Source of the DNA: Streptomyces sp. NBC_01446
GTDB taxonomy: Bacteria > Actinomycetota > Actinomycetes > Streptomycetales > Streptomycetaceae
Assembly: GCF_026340095.1 (NCBI RefSeq)
Contig: NZ_JAPEPO010000001.1
Coordinates: 1,736,001 to 1,800,000, forward strand
Length of the DNA: 64,000 bases
Direction: 5' to 3'
Translations under genes and position numbers: made by a program
The notes under the pieces: model-generated
Database searches by the model: none
Told to the model about the DNA's origin: nothing
Seen by the model: only the letters and a program-made list of their open reading frames with translations
Shown here: one piece after another, positions 36,285 through 44,784 of the stretch
Numbering within the stretch: the first letter of the stretch is position 1
How the letters are laid out: each line of letters opens with the position of its first letter

Positions 36285-37643
36285 ATGAGCACCACCACAG
36301 AGCAGTTGGCCGACCTGTCGGCCACCACCCTGCTGCGGTTCGCCACCGCCGGTTCCGTCGACGACGGCAAGTCCACCCTCGTGGGCCGCCTGCTGCACGA
36401 CTCCAAGTCGGTCCTCACGGACCAGCTGGAGGCCGTCGAGCACGCGTCCCGCAACCGCGGTCAGGAGGCGCCCGACCTGGCGCTGCTCACCGACGGCCTG
36501 CGTGCCGAGCGCGAGCAGGGCATCACCATCGACGTCGCCTACCGCTACTTCGCCACGCCCCGGCGCCGGTTCATCCTGGCCGACACCCCGGGCCATGTGC
36601 AGTACACCCGGAACATGGTGACCGGCGCGTCCACCGCCGACCTCGCCGTCGTCCTCGTCGACGCCCGCAACGGCGTCATCGAGCAGACCCGCCGGCACGC
36701 CGCCGTCGCCGCGCTCCTGCGCGTCCCGCACGTGGTGCTCGCGGTGAACAAGATGGACCTCGTCGACTACGCGGAACCCGTCTTCGCGAAGATCGCCGAG
36801 GAGTTCACGGCGTACGCGTCCGACCTCGGCGTTCCCGAGATCACCGCGATCCCGATCTCCGCGCTCGCCGGTGACAACGTCGTGGAGCCGTCCGCGAACA
36901 TGGACTGGTACGGCGGCCCGACCGTCCTAGAGCACCTGGAGACGGTCCCGGTCAGCCACGACCTGACGAGCTGCCACGCGCGGCTGCCCGTCCAGGTCGT
37001 CATCCGCCCGCAGACCGCCGAACACCCCGACTACCGCGGTTACGCGGGCCAGATCGCGGCCGGCACGTTCCGCGTCGGCGAGTCCGTCACGGTGCTCCCG
37101 TCGGGCCGCACGTCGAAGGTCTCCGGGATCGACCTGCTGGGCAAGTCGGTCGACGTGGCGTGGACGCCGCAGTCGGTGACCCTCCTCCTGGAGGACGACA
37201 TCGACATCTCGCGCGGCGACCTGATCGTGCCGAGCGGCGACGCGCCCGCCACCTCGCAGGACGTCGAGGCGACCGTCTGCCACGTGGCCGACCAGCCTCT
37301 CGCCGTCGGCCAGCGCGTGCTTCTCAAGCACACGACGCGCACGGTCAAGGCGATCGTCAAGGAGATCCCCTCGCGGCTCACCCTGGACGACCTGTCCCAG
37401 CACCCCGAGCCGGGGCAGCTGGTCGCCAACGACATCGGCCGCGTCAAGGTCCGCACCGCCGAGCCGATCGCGCTCGACGACTACGCCGACTCACGCCGCA
37501 CCGGTTCGTTCCTCCTCATCGACCCGGCCGACGGGACGACGCTCGCCGCCGGCATGGCGGGCGAGGCGTTCGGCGGCAAGCCGCAGGCGGTCCACGCGGA
37601 AGAGTCCGCGCAGGCCACCGACGACGAAGGCTGGGACTTCTAG
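36285..37643 (+). CDS. cysN: Sulfate adenylyltransferase subunit 1 (GTPase)
   Basis: The 452-residue elongation-factor-like GTPase drives APS synthesis by CysD. All G motifs are present: GSVDDGKST (P-loop), the switch GITIDVAYRYF, DTPGHVQYTRNM and NKMDLVD, followed by two beta-barrel domains (about 240-430). There is no fused CysC domain at the C-terminus, consistent with the separate cysC gene. GAGGGG lies eight bases before the start. Confidence 0.97.
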   Translation: MSTTTEQLADLSATTLLRFATAGSVDDGKSTLVGRLLHDSKSVLTDQLEAVEHASRNRGQEAPDLALLTDGLRAEREQGITIDVAYRYFATPRRRFILADTPGHVQYTRNMVTGASTADLAVVLVDARNGVIEQTRRHAAVAALLRVPHVVLAVNKMDLVDYAEPVFAKIAEEFTAYASDLGVPEITAIPISALAGDNVVEPSANMDWYGGPTVLEHLETVPVSHDLTSCHARLPVQVVIRPQTAEHPDYRGYAGQIAAGTFRVGESVTVLPSGRTSKVSGIDLLGKSVDVAWTPQSVTLLLEDDIDISRGDLIVPSGDAPATSQDVEATVCHVADQPLAVGQRVLLKHTTRTVKAIVKEIPSRLTLDDLSQHPEPGQLVANDIGRVKVRTAEPIALDDYADSRRTGSFLLIDPADGTTLAAGMAGEAFGGKPQAVHAEESAQATDDEGWDF

Positions 37644-37645
37644 TC

Positions 37646-37836
37646 ATGACGTCCATCGACATCTACGCGACGTTCGCGAAAGAGGGCGGCCGCGTCGGCA
37701 GCGGCACCCTCGGCGCGGGCCAGGGCGGGGTCGGGCGATGTGCGTGCTGACGTACGCGCACTGCCTGCGCGCCCACACCCCCCGCGACCTGTTCGTACGA
37801 AGACAAAACCCTGCCGACCTCCCGGCCACGCCCTGA
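37646..37836 (+). other. Two overlapping short ORFs between cysN and ssuA
   Basis: ORF a (37646-37750, 34 codons) starts two bases after the cysN stop and ends GRCAC-stop. ORF b (37738-37836, 32 codons) begins MCVLTYAHCLRAH, overlapping the end of ORF a in another frame. Cysteine codons sit at the end of one and the start of the other, which recalls leader-peptide control of the importer genes. Neither has a strong ribosome site or the RRHVDL core, so coding is unproven. Confidence 0.3.
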
Positions 37837-37873
37837 GAGCGTGACCGCCGGGCCAACGAGAGGACCACCTCCC

Positions 37874-38989
37874 GTGCCTGCCAACTCCGCCTCCTGGCGC
37901 CGCGGCCTCGCCGCCGTCGCCGCCCTGCCGCTCCTCGCGCTCGCCGCGACGGCCTGCGGCTACGGCTCCACGGCCAAGGACGACACGTCCGACAAGACGA
38001 ACGTCGCCGCGAAGGGCAAGAAGCTCTCCGCCGACACCGTGAAGATCGGTTACTTCGGCAACCTGACGCACGGCACCGCCCTCGTGGGCAACCAGAAGGG
38101 CTTCTTCCAGAAGGAGCTCAAGGGCACGCAGGCCCAGTACCAGATCTTCAACGCGGGCCCGTCCGAGATCGAGGCGCTCAACGGCGGCTCCATCGACATC
38201 GGCTGGATCGGCCCCTCGCCGTCGATCAACGGCTTCACCAAGTCCCAGGGCAAGAGCCTGCGCATCATCGGCGGTTCGGCGTCGGGCGGGGTGAAGCTCG
38301 TGGTGAACCCGAAGACGATCAAGTCCCTGGACGACGTCAAGGGCAAGAAGATCGCCACCCCGCAGCTCGGCAACACGCAGGACGTCGCGTTCCTCAACTG
38401 GATCGCCGAGAAGGGCTGGAAGGTCGACGCCAACAGCGGCAAGGGCGACGTCTCCGTGGTCCGTACGGACAACAAGATCACCCCGGACGCCTACAAGTCC
38501 GGCTCCATCGACGGCGCCTGGGTGCCGGAGCCGACCGCTTCCAAGCTCGTGGCCGAGGGCGGCAAGGTCCTCCTCGACGAGTCCGACCTGTGGCCCGACA
38601 AGAAGTTCGTGATCACGAACATCATCGTGTCGCAGAAGTTCCTCAAGGAGCACCCGGACGTCGTCGAGGCCGTGCTGCGCGGCTCGGTGAAGACCAACGC
38701 GTGGATCAACGCCAACCCGGACGAGGCGAAGGCCGCGGCCAACAAGCAGCTGGCGGCCGACTCCGGCAAGGCGCTGCCCACGAGCGTGCTCGACCCGGCG
38801 TGGAAGTCGATCCAGTTCACCGACGACCCGCTGGCCTCGACCCTCGACACCGAGGCGGCGCACGCGGTGAAGGCGGGCCTGCTGGAGAAGCCCGACCTGA
38901 ACGGCATCTACGACCTCGCGCCGCTGAACAAGGTCCTCAAGGCCGAGGGCAAGGGCGCGGTCCCCGACGCCGGCCTCGGCGTCAAGTAA
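37874..38989 (+). CDS. ssuA: Aliphatic sulfonate ABC transporter binding lipoprotein
   Basis: The 371-residue protein begins with a lipoprotein signal ending at C28 (LAATAC), so it is anchored outside the membrane. The mature part fits the SsuA/TauA/NMT1 periplasmic-binding family: VKIGYFGNLTHGTALVGNQKG, GPSEIEALNGGSIDIGWIGP and KSLDDVKGKKIATPQLGNTQ. It delivers sulfonates, taurine or related sulfur compounds. GTG 37874 has GAGAGGA upstream. Its position downstream of cysDN and before ATPase, permease and chelatase genes makes sulfur supply the clear role; the exact sulfonate is not readable. Confidence 0.93.
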   Translation: MPANSASWRRGLAAVAALPLLALAATACGYGSTAKDDTSDKTNVAAKGKKLSADTVKIGYFGNLTHGTALVGNQKGFFQKELKGTQAQYQIFNAGPSEIEALNGGSIDIGWIGPSPSINGFTKSQGKSLRIIGGSASGGVKLVVNPKTIKSLDDVKGKKIATPQLGNTQDVAFLNWIAEKGWKVDANSGKGDVSVVRTDNKITPDAYKSGSIDGAWVPEPTASKLVAEGGKVLLDESDLWPDKKFVITNIIVSQKFLKEHPDVVEAVLRGSVKTNAWINANPDEAKAAANKQLAADSGKALPTSVLDPAWKSIQFTDDPLASTLDTEAAHAVKAGLLEKPDLNGIYDLAPLNKVLKAEGKGAVPDAGLGVK

Positions 38990-39038
38990 CCGCGTCGGCC
39001 AAGCCCGTAATCGCTTGAGTTCCCAGGAGGTGACGACC

Positions 39039-39830
39039 ATGGCAACGACCCTCGCCAAGGCCGCGGACGGCGGCACGCAGACCACCGGCCCCGCCGCGCG
39101 GATCGAGCACGTCTCGAAGTCCTTCGCCACGCCCGCCGGGCAGCAGCTCGTCCTGGACGACATCACGCTCGATGTCGCTCCGGGCGAGTTCGTCACCCTC
39201 CTGGGAGCCTCGGGCTGCGGGAAGTCGACGCTGCTCAACCTGGTCGCGGGCCTCGACCGGCCCTCGTCCGGCGAGATCAGCACGCAGGGCCGGCCGGCCC
39301 TGATGTTCCAGGAGCACGCCCTCTTCCCGTGGCTGACCGCGGGCAAGAACATCGAACTGGCCCTGAAGCTGCGCGGCGTCGCGAAGGCGGACCGCCGCAC
39401 GCGGGCGGAGGAGCTCCTGGAGCTCGTCCGGCTGAACGGCGCGTACGGCAAGCGCGTGCACGAGCTGTCCGGCGGTATGCGCCAGCGCGTGGCGTTGGCG
39501 CGGGCGCTCGCGCAGGACAGCCGGCTGCTGCTGATGGACGAGCCGTTCGCCGCGCTCGATGCCATCACGCGCGACGTGCTGCACGACGAGCTGACCCGTA
39601 TCTGGCGCGAGACGAACGTCTCCGTCCTGTTCGTCACGCACAACGTCCGCGAGGCGGTACGGCTCGCCGAGCGGGTCGTACTGCTCTCTTCGCGGCCGGG
39701 CCGGGTGGCGCACGAGTGGCGGGTCGACATTCCGCAGCCGCGCCGCATCGAGGACACCGCAGTGGCGGAACTGTCCGTCGAGATCACCGAACAACTGCGT
39801 GGGGAGATCCGCCGCCATGGCCAGCACTGA
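39039..39830 (+). CDS. ssuB: Sulfonate ABC transporter ATPase
   Basis: The 263-residue ATPase has every ABC motif in order: Walker A GASGCGKST, Q-loop FQEHALFPW, signature LSGGMRQRVALARAL, Walker B LLLMDEP, D-loop ALDA and the switch histidine in FVTHN. It belongs to the SsuB/TauB/NrtD branch. ATG 39039 follows a perfect AGGAGGTGA. The gene overlaps the permease start by 14 bases, showing tight coupling. Confidence 0.95.
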   Translation: MATTLAKAADGGTQTTGPAARIEHVSKSFATPAGQQLVLDDITLDVAPGEFVTLLGASGCGKSTLLNLVAGLDRPSSGEISTQGRPALMFQEHALFPWLTAGKNIELALKLRGVAKADRRTRAEELLELVRLNGAYGKRVHELSGGMRQRVALARALAQDSRLLLMDEPFAALDAITRDVLHDELTRIWRETNVSVLFVTHNVREAVRLAERVVLLSSRPGRVAHEWRVDIPQPRRIEDTAVAELSVEITEQLRGEIRRHGQH

Positions 39831-40743
39831 GACGACGACCGTGACTGAGGGCGCGGGCCCGGCCGCCGTCAAGGACGGTGGCCGGCACGACATGTCCGGT
39901 CTCGAGGCGGGGCTCGATGCCCTGGAGACCGTCCAGACCACCCGCATTCCGCTGCGCCAGACGCTGGTCCAGAAGGTGCTGCCGCCGCTGACGGCGGTGC
40001 TCCTGGTCCTGGTCGTGTGGCAGGGACTGGTGTCGTTCAAGATCGTCGACGACCCGAGCAAGCTGCCCTCGCCGTCCGCGGTGTGGGACGAGGTGTCCGA
40101 CGCGTGGTTGCAGGGGACGCTTCTCGACTACATCTGGACGAGTGTGTCGCGCGGCCTGCTCGGCTTCCTGCTGGCGCTGGCGATCGGCACCCCGCTCGGC
40201 CTGGTCGTCGCCCGGGTCCGGTTCATCCGGTCCGCGATCGGCCCGATCCTGTCCGGCCTTCAGTCGCTGCCCTCGGTCGCCTGGGTCCCGCCGGCCGTGA
40301 TCTGGCTGGGCCTCGACAACAAGATGATGTACGCCGTGATCCTGCTCGGCGCGGTCCCCTCGATCGCCAACGGCCTGGTGTCGGGCGTCGACCAGGTGCC
40401 GCCGCTGTTCCTGCGGGCCGGCCGCACCCTCGGCGCGACGGGCCTGCGGCACACCTGGCACATCGTGCTTCCGGCCGCGCTGCCCGGCTATCTCGCGGGT
40501 CTGAAGCAGGGCTGGGCGTTCTCGTGGCGCTCGCTGATGGCCGCGGAGATCATCGCCTCGTCGCCGGACCTGGGCATCGGCCTCGGCCAGCTCCTGGAGA
40601 ACGGCCGCAACGCCAGCTCCATGTCGATGGTCTTCCTCGCCATCTTCCTGATCCTGATCGTCGGCATCGCCATCGACCTGCTGATCTTCAGCCCCCTGGA
40701 GCGGCGCGTCCTGCGCAGCCGCGGCCTCCTGGTGAGGAGCTGA
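39817..40743 (+). CDS. ssuC: Sulfonate ABC transporter permease
   Basis: The 308-residue protein has six membrane spans after a cytoplasmic N-terminus of about 60 residues. The permease docking loop (RAGRTLGATGLRHTWHIVLPAALPGYLAGLKQGW) is typical of the SsuC/TauC family, as are SLPSVAWVPPAVIWLGL and ENGRNASSMSMVF. With SsuA and SsuB it forms the importer. ATG 39817 starts inside the end of ssuB. Confidence 0.94.
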   Translation: MASTETTTVTEGAGPAAVKDGGRHDMSGLEAGLDALETVQTTRIPLRQTLVQKVLPPLTAVLLVLVVWQGLVSFKIVDDPSKLPSPSAVWDEVSDAWLQGTLLDYIWTSVSRGLLGFLLALAIGTPLGLVVARVRFIRSAIGPILSGLQSLPSVAWVPPAVIWLGLDNKMMYAVILLGAVPSIANGLVSGVDQVPPLFLRAGRTLGATGLRHTWHIVLPAALPGYLAGLKQGWAFSWRSLMAAEIIASSPDLGIGLGQLLENGRNASSMSMVFLAIFLILIVGIAIDLLIFSPLERRVLRSRGLLVRS

Positions 40744-40750
40744 CCCCGCC

Positions 40751-41500
40751 ATGCACCAGCGCCCCGCCCGCCCGGTCCTGCTCGTGATCGCTCACGGCAG
40801 CCGCGATCCGCGCCATGCCGCGACGGTTCACGCGCTCGTACGCGAAGTACGGGCGCTGCGGCCGGGGCTGCGCGTGGAGACGGGGTTCCTGGACTTCAAC
40901 GTCCCCTCGGTGAACGGCGTCCTGGAGTCCCTGGCGGCGGAGGGCGTGCGTGACGTGGTCGCGCTCCCGCTGCTCCTGACGCGCGCGTTCCACGCGAAGG
41001 CGGACATCCCGGCGGTCCTGCGGCAGGCCCCGGCCCGGCTGCGGATCCGCCAGGCTGAGGTGCTCGGCCCCTCGCCGCTCCTGACGGCGGCGCTCGAACG
41101 CCGTCTGTACGAGGCCGGGCTCACCCCGGCCGACAAGCCCACGACCGGGGTCGTCCTGGCCTCGGCGGGCTCCACCGACCCGGAGGCGATCGCAGTGATC
41201 GCTGAAATCGCGCGGGAGTGGCGGCACACCGGTTGGTGCGCCGTGCGACCTGCGTTCGCCTCCGCATCTCTGCCCCGCACGGAGGACGCCGTGGCGCAAC
41301 TGCGCGCCGAGGGCGTCCGCCGGGTGGCGGTCGCCCCCTACGTCCTGGCCCCCGGCTTCCTCCCGGACCGCATCGCCCGCGGCGCCTGTGAAGCGGACGT
41401 CCTCGCGGACGTACTGGGCCCGGCCCCGGAGGTGGCACAGCTGCTCGTGCGTCGCTATGAGGCGGCGACGGTACGGGAGTTGGTGGCGGTGGGCGCCTGA
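40751..41500 (+). CDS. sirB: Sirohydrochlorin ferrochelatase (CbiX/SirB type)
   Basis: The 249-residue protein has two CbiX half-domains; the first holds the metal-chelating histidines in VIAHGSRDPRH and LTRAFHAKADIP. It inserts iron into sirohydrochlorin to give sirohaem, the cofactor of the sulfite reductase at the head of the operon (cobalt chelation for B12 is the alternative). The ATG lies seven bases after the permease stop. Placement with sir favours the iron enzyme. Confidence 0.92.
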   Translation: MHQRPARPVLLVIAHGSRDPRHAATVHALVREVRALRPGLRVETGFLDFNVPSVNGVLESLAAEGVRDVVALPLLLTRAFHAKADIPAVLRQAPARLRIRQAEVLGPSPLLTAALERRLYEAGLTPADKPTTGVVLASAGSTDPEAIAVIAEIAREWRHTGWCAVRPAFASASLPRTEDAVAQLRAEGVRRVAVAPYVLAPGFLPDRIARGACEADVLADVLGPAPEVAQLLVRRYEAATVRELVAVGA

Positions 41501-41514
41501 CGCGACGCGTCAGG
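41496..41514 (+). terminator. Hairpin at the end of the sulfur operon
   Basis: CCTGACGC (41496-41503) pairs perfectly with GCGTCAGG (41507-41514), GAC loop, overlapping the sirB stop codon. Confidence 0.65.
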
Positions 41515-41604
41515 AGACCGCCGTCCCCTCATCCCCTCTTCTTCGAGGCATTCAGTTCCTCCGAGACATCCAGTCCTGCGAGGCGTTCGGTCTCTCTTCG
41601 CCAT

Positions 41605-42192
41605 TCAGCGCGGATCCCGCCCGCTGAGCGCAACCGCCCGATGGAACAAAGGCGCGTCGGCCGGCACCGGAACCGCGTCGGCGAAGCCGTCGTACCGGCG
41701 GTATTCCTCCGCGTTCGCCTCGACCACGTCGAGCAGCAGGCGGGCCGTGTCGTCCGGGAGCTGGAAGGTCTGGCCGGTGGCGTGGGCCACGTCCCAGCCG
41801 TGGAGGGCCAGTTCGGCGACGAGCAGGCGGGCGATCTCGGGTGCGGGCGTCTTCGCGAAGCCCAGGTCGATCTCCCCCTCCCAGACCTGCGGGTCGGACC
41901 AGGCGGCGACGGCCCGTTCGAGCTGTGCCGCGTAGGCCTCGGCCCAGTCGGTGTCGGCGGTGAAGTCGCGGGCCGTGAGGTCGTCGGGGAGCTGCTTGCG
42001 CAGGGCCCGGTGCTCCAGGCCGTGCGCGGAGTAGAGGACCCAGTGGTTGACGAGGGCGCGAACGTCCCAGTCGCCGCACCCGCTCGGCTCGGGCAGGCGC
42101 GCCGCGTCGACCCCGCGCGCGACCCTGGCGGCCTCCGCGGCGCATTCCTTCATCGACGTGTACTCGATCATGGAGGTGTACTCGGTTTCCAT
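41605..42192 (-). CDS. TIGR03086-type DinB/maleylpyruvate isomerase-like protein
   Basis: The 195-residue protein resembles actinobacterial metal-dependent DinB-fold proteins related to mycothiol-dependent maleylpyruvate isomerase. CGDWDVRALVNHWVLY near residue 45 and ELALHGWDVAHATGQ near residue 130 supply the usual metal-binding histidines. Thiol-S-transferase activity with mycothiol is possible but unproven. The N-terminus has a tandem repeat EYTSM-I-EYTSM, giving three closely spaced ATG codons (42192, 42171, 42153); none has a clear ribosome site, so the true start is uncertain. Confidence 0.82.
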   Translation of the reverse strand: METEYTSMIEYTSMKECAAEAARVARGVDAARLPEPSGCGDWDVRALVNHWVLYSAHGLEHRALRKQLPDDLTARDFTADTDWAEAYAAQLERAVAAWSDPQVWEGEIDLGFAKTPAPEIARLLVAELALHGWDVAHATGQTFQLPDDTARLLLDVVEANAEEYRRYDGFADAVPVPADAPLFHRAVALSGRDPR

Positions 42193-42243
42193 GCGGAAAG
42201 CGTCTCGCGCGGGGGCCGCCGAGGGCTTGAAGAAATGCGACAG

Positions 42244-43251
42244 CTACCGCGTTGCCGCGTCGGCCTCCGCCACGAGGTCCGCGATCGTCATGGACCCGGC
42301 CGGCCGACGCTCGCGGGCGAAGCGGTCGGCCACCGACTGCAGGGCGTCGTTGACCGGGGTCGGCACGCCGTGCAGCCGTCCGAGCAGGCCCATCTCGCCG
42401 TTGAGGTAGTCGGACTCGATGGTGCCCGTGCCCCGGCTGAGGGACTGCCACGACGAGCCGCCGCTGCGTTCCGAGCCGTCGAAGGGCTCGAACCGGATCT
42501 TCTCGGCGCGGGTCTCCTTCTCCTCCTCCTTGGAGGCGAACGCGATGCCCGCCGCGCCGAGCACGGCCTCGCCCTCCGCGCGGGCGCGCCCGTGGAGGGC
42601 GAGCCCCTCCTCGCTGGTGATCACCCCGGACACGGCCTCGATCGCGTTGGCCAGGTTGCCGAGGAGCTTGGCGTACTTCCAGCGCATCACGTCGGGCACG
42701 ACGGGTGCCTCGAAGAATGACTTCTCCAGGTCGGCGGAGATGCGGTGGGCGGTCTCGTCGGTGCCCTCGGGGAACCGGCCGATGTGCAGGATGCCGGTGA
42801 GCGGGGTGCCCGCGGCGGACACGACGCCGGGCTCGACGAACGTGGCGGGCAGCCACACGCACACGCCGTACACGCGCCGGAAGAGCCGCAGCGCGAGGCG
42901 CTCGCTCTCCACTCCGTTCTGCGCGCAGACCAGCGGCAGCCGCTCGGCGGCGGTGCCGCCTCCGGCGACCGGCCGCCCGGCCCACGCTTCGAGCGCCGCG
43001 ACGCTGTCCTGGGTCTTCACGGCGAGCACGAGGACGTCGTCCGGGCTCAGTTCGCCGAGCTCCTCGGGCCCGGCGACGACCGGGAGGCGGTGGATGTGCG
43101 GGCCGTCGGGGGTGACGAGCCGCAGCCCGTGGTCCCGCAGTGCCTCGTACTGCTTGCCGCGGGCGACGAGGACGACGTCGTGCCCGGCCTGTGCGAGCCG
43201 GCCGCCGATGGCGCCGCCGACCGCTCCTGCTCCGATGATGAGGTAGCGCAT
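42244..43251 (-). CDS. Ketopantoate reductase-like (ApbA/PanE) dehydrogenase
   Basis: The 335-residue protein fits the ApbA/PanE family: MRYLIIGAGAVGGAIGGRLAQAGHDV is the NADP-binding loop, LVCAQNGVESE the conserved NGV motif, and MRWKYAKLLGNLANAIEAV the catalytic-lysine helix with K near residue 180. PanE makes pantoate for coenzyme A; many paralogues act on other 2-oxo acids, so panE is not assigned. ATG 43251 opens the Rossmann fold directly; it precedes the DinB-like gene by 51 bases on the same strand. Confidence 0.88.
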   Translation of the reverse strand: MRYLIIGAGAVGGAIGGRLAQAGHDVVLVARGKQYEALRDHGLRLVTPDGPHIHRLPVVAGPEELGELSPDDVLVLAVKTQDSVAALEAWAGRPVAGGGTAAERLPLVCAQNGVESERLALRLFRRVYGVCVWLPATFVEPGVVSAAGTPLTGILHIGRFPEGTDETAHRISADLEKSFFEAPVVPDVMRWKYAKLLGNLANAIEAVSGVITSEEGLALHGRARAEGEAVLGAAGIAFASKEEEKETRAEKIRFEPFDGSERSGGSSWQSLSRGTGTIESDYLNGEMGLLGRLHGVPTPVNDALQSVADRFARERRPAGSMTIADLVAEADAATR

Positions 43252-43343
43252 GCCAACGAGCCTGTCACAGAAGGCTGTAGGGGCCACTCACGATCGGGCA
43301 AACTCTCGCGCTCCGCGCACCGAGGCGTGCGAGCCTGCTCCCC

Positions 43344-43782
43344 GTGCGTACCCGCTTGGCCCTCCGGGGGGCCGGACTCCTCTGCCTGCTCGTGGCGGTT
43401 CTCGGCGGCTGCTCGGCCTCCCGGCAGTGGCGGCAGGCGGAGCGGATCGACGCGGCGCCGGTCCGCGTCACCGGCGTCGATCACGTGCCGAAGAGTGGTG
43501 ACGAGCAGGTGATCGCCTACGAGGTCCAGGGTCGCCGGCACACCGTCAAGAGATCGCTGGGCACGGGGCCCCGGCAGTCCCGGGGCCGGGCACCGGGTGT
43601 GTCTGGAGGCCGACCGCGCCCGCCCCGACGTGGTACGGCTCTGCGGCGAGCGGTACCCGTCGGGGGACGACATGTATCCCACGTACGTCCTGGTCACGGT
43701 GGCCGGAGCCATCGGGGCCTGCGTCGTCGCGGGCGTCGCCGTCGGGGTCCGCCGCCGCTCCCGCTCGGAGCCGGCGCGGTGA
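43344..43782 (+). pseudogene. Small membrane protein gene with apparent frameshift
   Basis: The first frame (GTG 43344) encodes a signal/anchor segment (GAGLLCLLVAVLGGC) and IAYEVQGRRHTVKRSLG; the continuation lies in the +1 frame from about 43561: HRVCLEADRARPDVVRLCGE followed by a membrane helix (YVLVTVAGAIGACVVAGVAV) and a basic tail ending at 43782. Together they make one plausible DUF3592-like exported or membrane protein of about 145 residues. The junction falls in a run of C and G (CCCCGGCAGTCCCGGGG), where a true indel or a sequencing error is equally possible. Function unknown. Confidence 0.6.
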
Positions 43783-43794
43783 CGTCACCGCGCC
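43773..43794. terminator. Perfect 22-base palindrome between convergent genes
   Basis: GGCGCGGTGAC is followed directly by its complement to 43794. It covers the stop of the frameshifted membrane protein and lies four bases from the DUF4440 stop, so it probably terminates both transcripts. Confidence 0.7.
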
Positions 43795-43798
43795 GTGC

Positions 43799-44167
43799 TC
43801 ACTCCCGGCTGAACGGTGTCCCCTGATGGAAGTAGAGCAGCCACCCCTCGGCGCCTTGCCGCCACAGTGAACTGCGGTGCGCGCAGGCGCCGTTGCGGTC
43901 GGTGTCGAAGGTCAGATGGACGAGGCCGGGGGCGAGCCGCACGCCCTTCATCCGCGAGACGGTGAGGGGCCGCATGCCCGGTTCGCGCGTGGTGGTGAGC
44001 TCGGCGATGATCGCGGCGCGGTCCCAGCGGCGGCCCGACGCGCCGAACTCGAAGTAGTCGGGGTGCAGCAGCGCGCCGAGCAGCTCGGGGGAACGGCGCA
44101 CGGCCGGGTCGAGCAGCCGCAGTTCACCCTCGATGGCGGCCTCGACAGCGGCGTCGAGCTCAGGCAC
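43799..44167 (-). CDS. DUF4440/SnoaL-like (NTF2-fold) protein
   Basis: The 122-residue protein has the NTF2-like cone fold pattern: an N-terminal helix (LDAAVEAAIEGELRLLDPAVR), LLHPDYFEFGASGRRWDRAAIIAEL, and late strands WRQGAEGWLLYFHQGTPF. DUF4440 members are small cytoplasmic proteins of diverse or unknown activity. The GTG at 44167 overlaps the DUF1697 stop by eight bases, so the two are coupled. Confidence 0.88.
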   Translation of the reverse strand: MPELDAAVEAAIEGELRLLDPAVRRSPELLGALLHPDYFEFGASGRRWDRAAIIAELTTTREPGMRPLTVSRMKGVRLAPGLVHLTFDTDRNGACAHRSSLWRQGAEGWLLYFHQGTPFSRE

Positions 44168-44711
44168 CGGTCATCTCCACGAGCTTGACGACGGTGTTCC
44201 AGTTGCGGCTGGTGGCGATGAGGCCCTTGTTCAGGGCCGGCCGGGAGAGCGCGACGGCGAGCTTGGAGCTGCCGAGGCCCTCGGGGGCGTAGAGGTACAG
44301 CTCGCGCGGGCCGAGCCGGAAGTCCTCGGGGGCGAACGCGGCCGGGTCGACGGGGGCGAACCGCTCGGGGTCGACGGGCCCGGAGAAGTAGGTGACGTGC
44401 AGCTGTTTGCCTTCGAGCGAGCCGGCGTCGAAGGGGCACGCGTCCGCGACCGACGCGAGGTAGGCGTGGTCGCGGACGATCACGTCCACGGCGAAGCCGA
44501 ACTCCTTCTCGATGGCCTCGCTCAGCTCGGCCGCGAGAGTCTCCTCGTCGCCGTGGTCGCTGGTGAACGTCGCGTTGCCGCTCTGGAGATAGGTCCGTAC
44601 GTCGCCGTGCCCGAGCCCTTCGATCAGGGGGCGAAGCCGCGCCATCGGGACCTTTTTGCTGCCGCCCACATTGATGCCGCGGAGCAGTGCCGCGTACGCC
44701 TTTGTCGCCAT
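44160..44711 (-). CDS. DUF1697-family protein
   Basis: The 183-residue protein carries the family opening YAALLRGINVGGSKKVPMARLRPL and VRTYLQSGNATFTSD, and ends SRNWNTVVKLVEM, both diagnostic for DUF1697, a conserved two-domain family of unknown function. ATG 44711 begins the conserved start. It leads a two-gene unit with the DUF4440 gene. Confidence 0.92.
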   Translation of the reverse strand: MATKAYAALLRGINVGGSKKVPMARLRPLIEGLGHGDVRTYLQSGNATFTSDHGDEETLAAELSEAIEKEFGFAVDVIVRDHAYLASVADACPFDAGSLEGKQLHVTYFSGPVDPERFAPVDPAAFAPEDFRLGPRELYLYAPEGLGSSKLAVALSRPALNKGLIATSRNWNTVVKLVEMTGA

Positions 44712-44723
44712 GGGGACACGATA

Positions 44724-44764
44724 GGCGGCCGCCGCGCCCCGTGGGGGAGGGCACGGCGGCCGCC
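44724..44764 (-). terminator. Hairpin terminator after the subtilisin gene
   Basis: GGCGGCCGCCG (44724-44734) pairs perfectly with 44754-44764 across 19 bases, between the S8 peptidase stop and the DUF1697 start on the minus strand. Confidence 0.82.
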
Positions 44765-44784
44765 GGTCAGGGGTGCTGCCGGTA

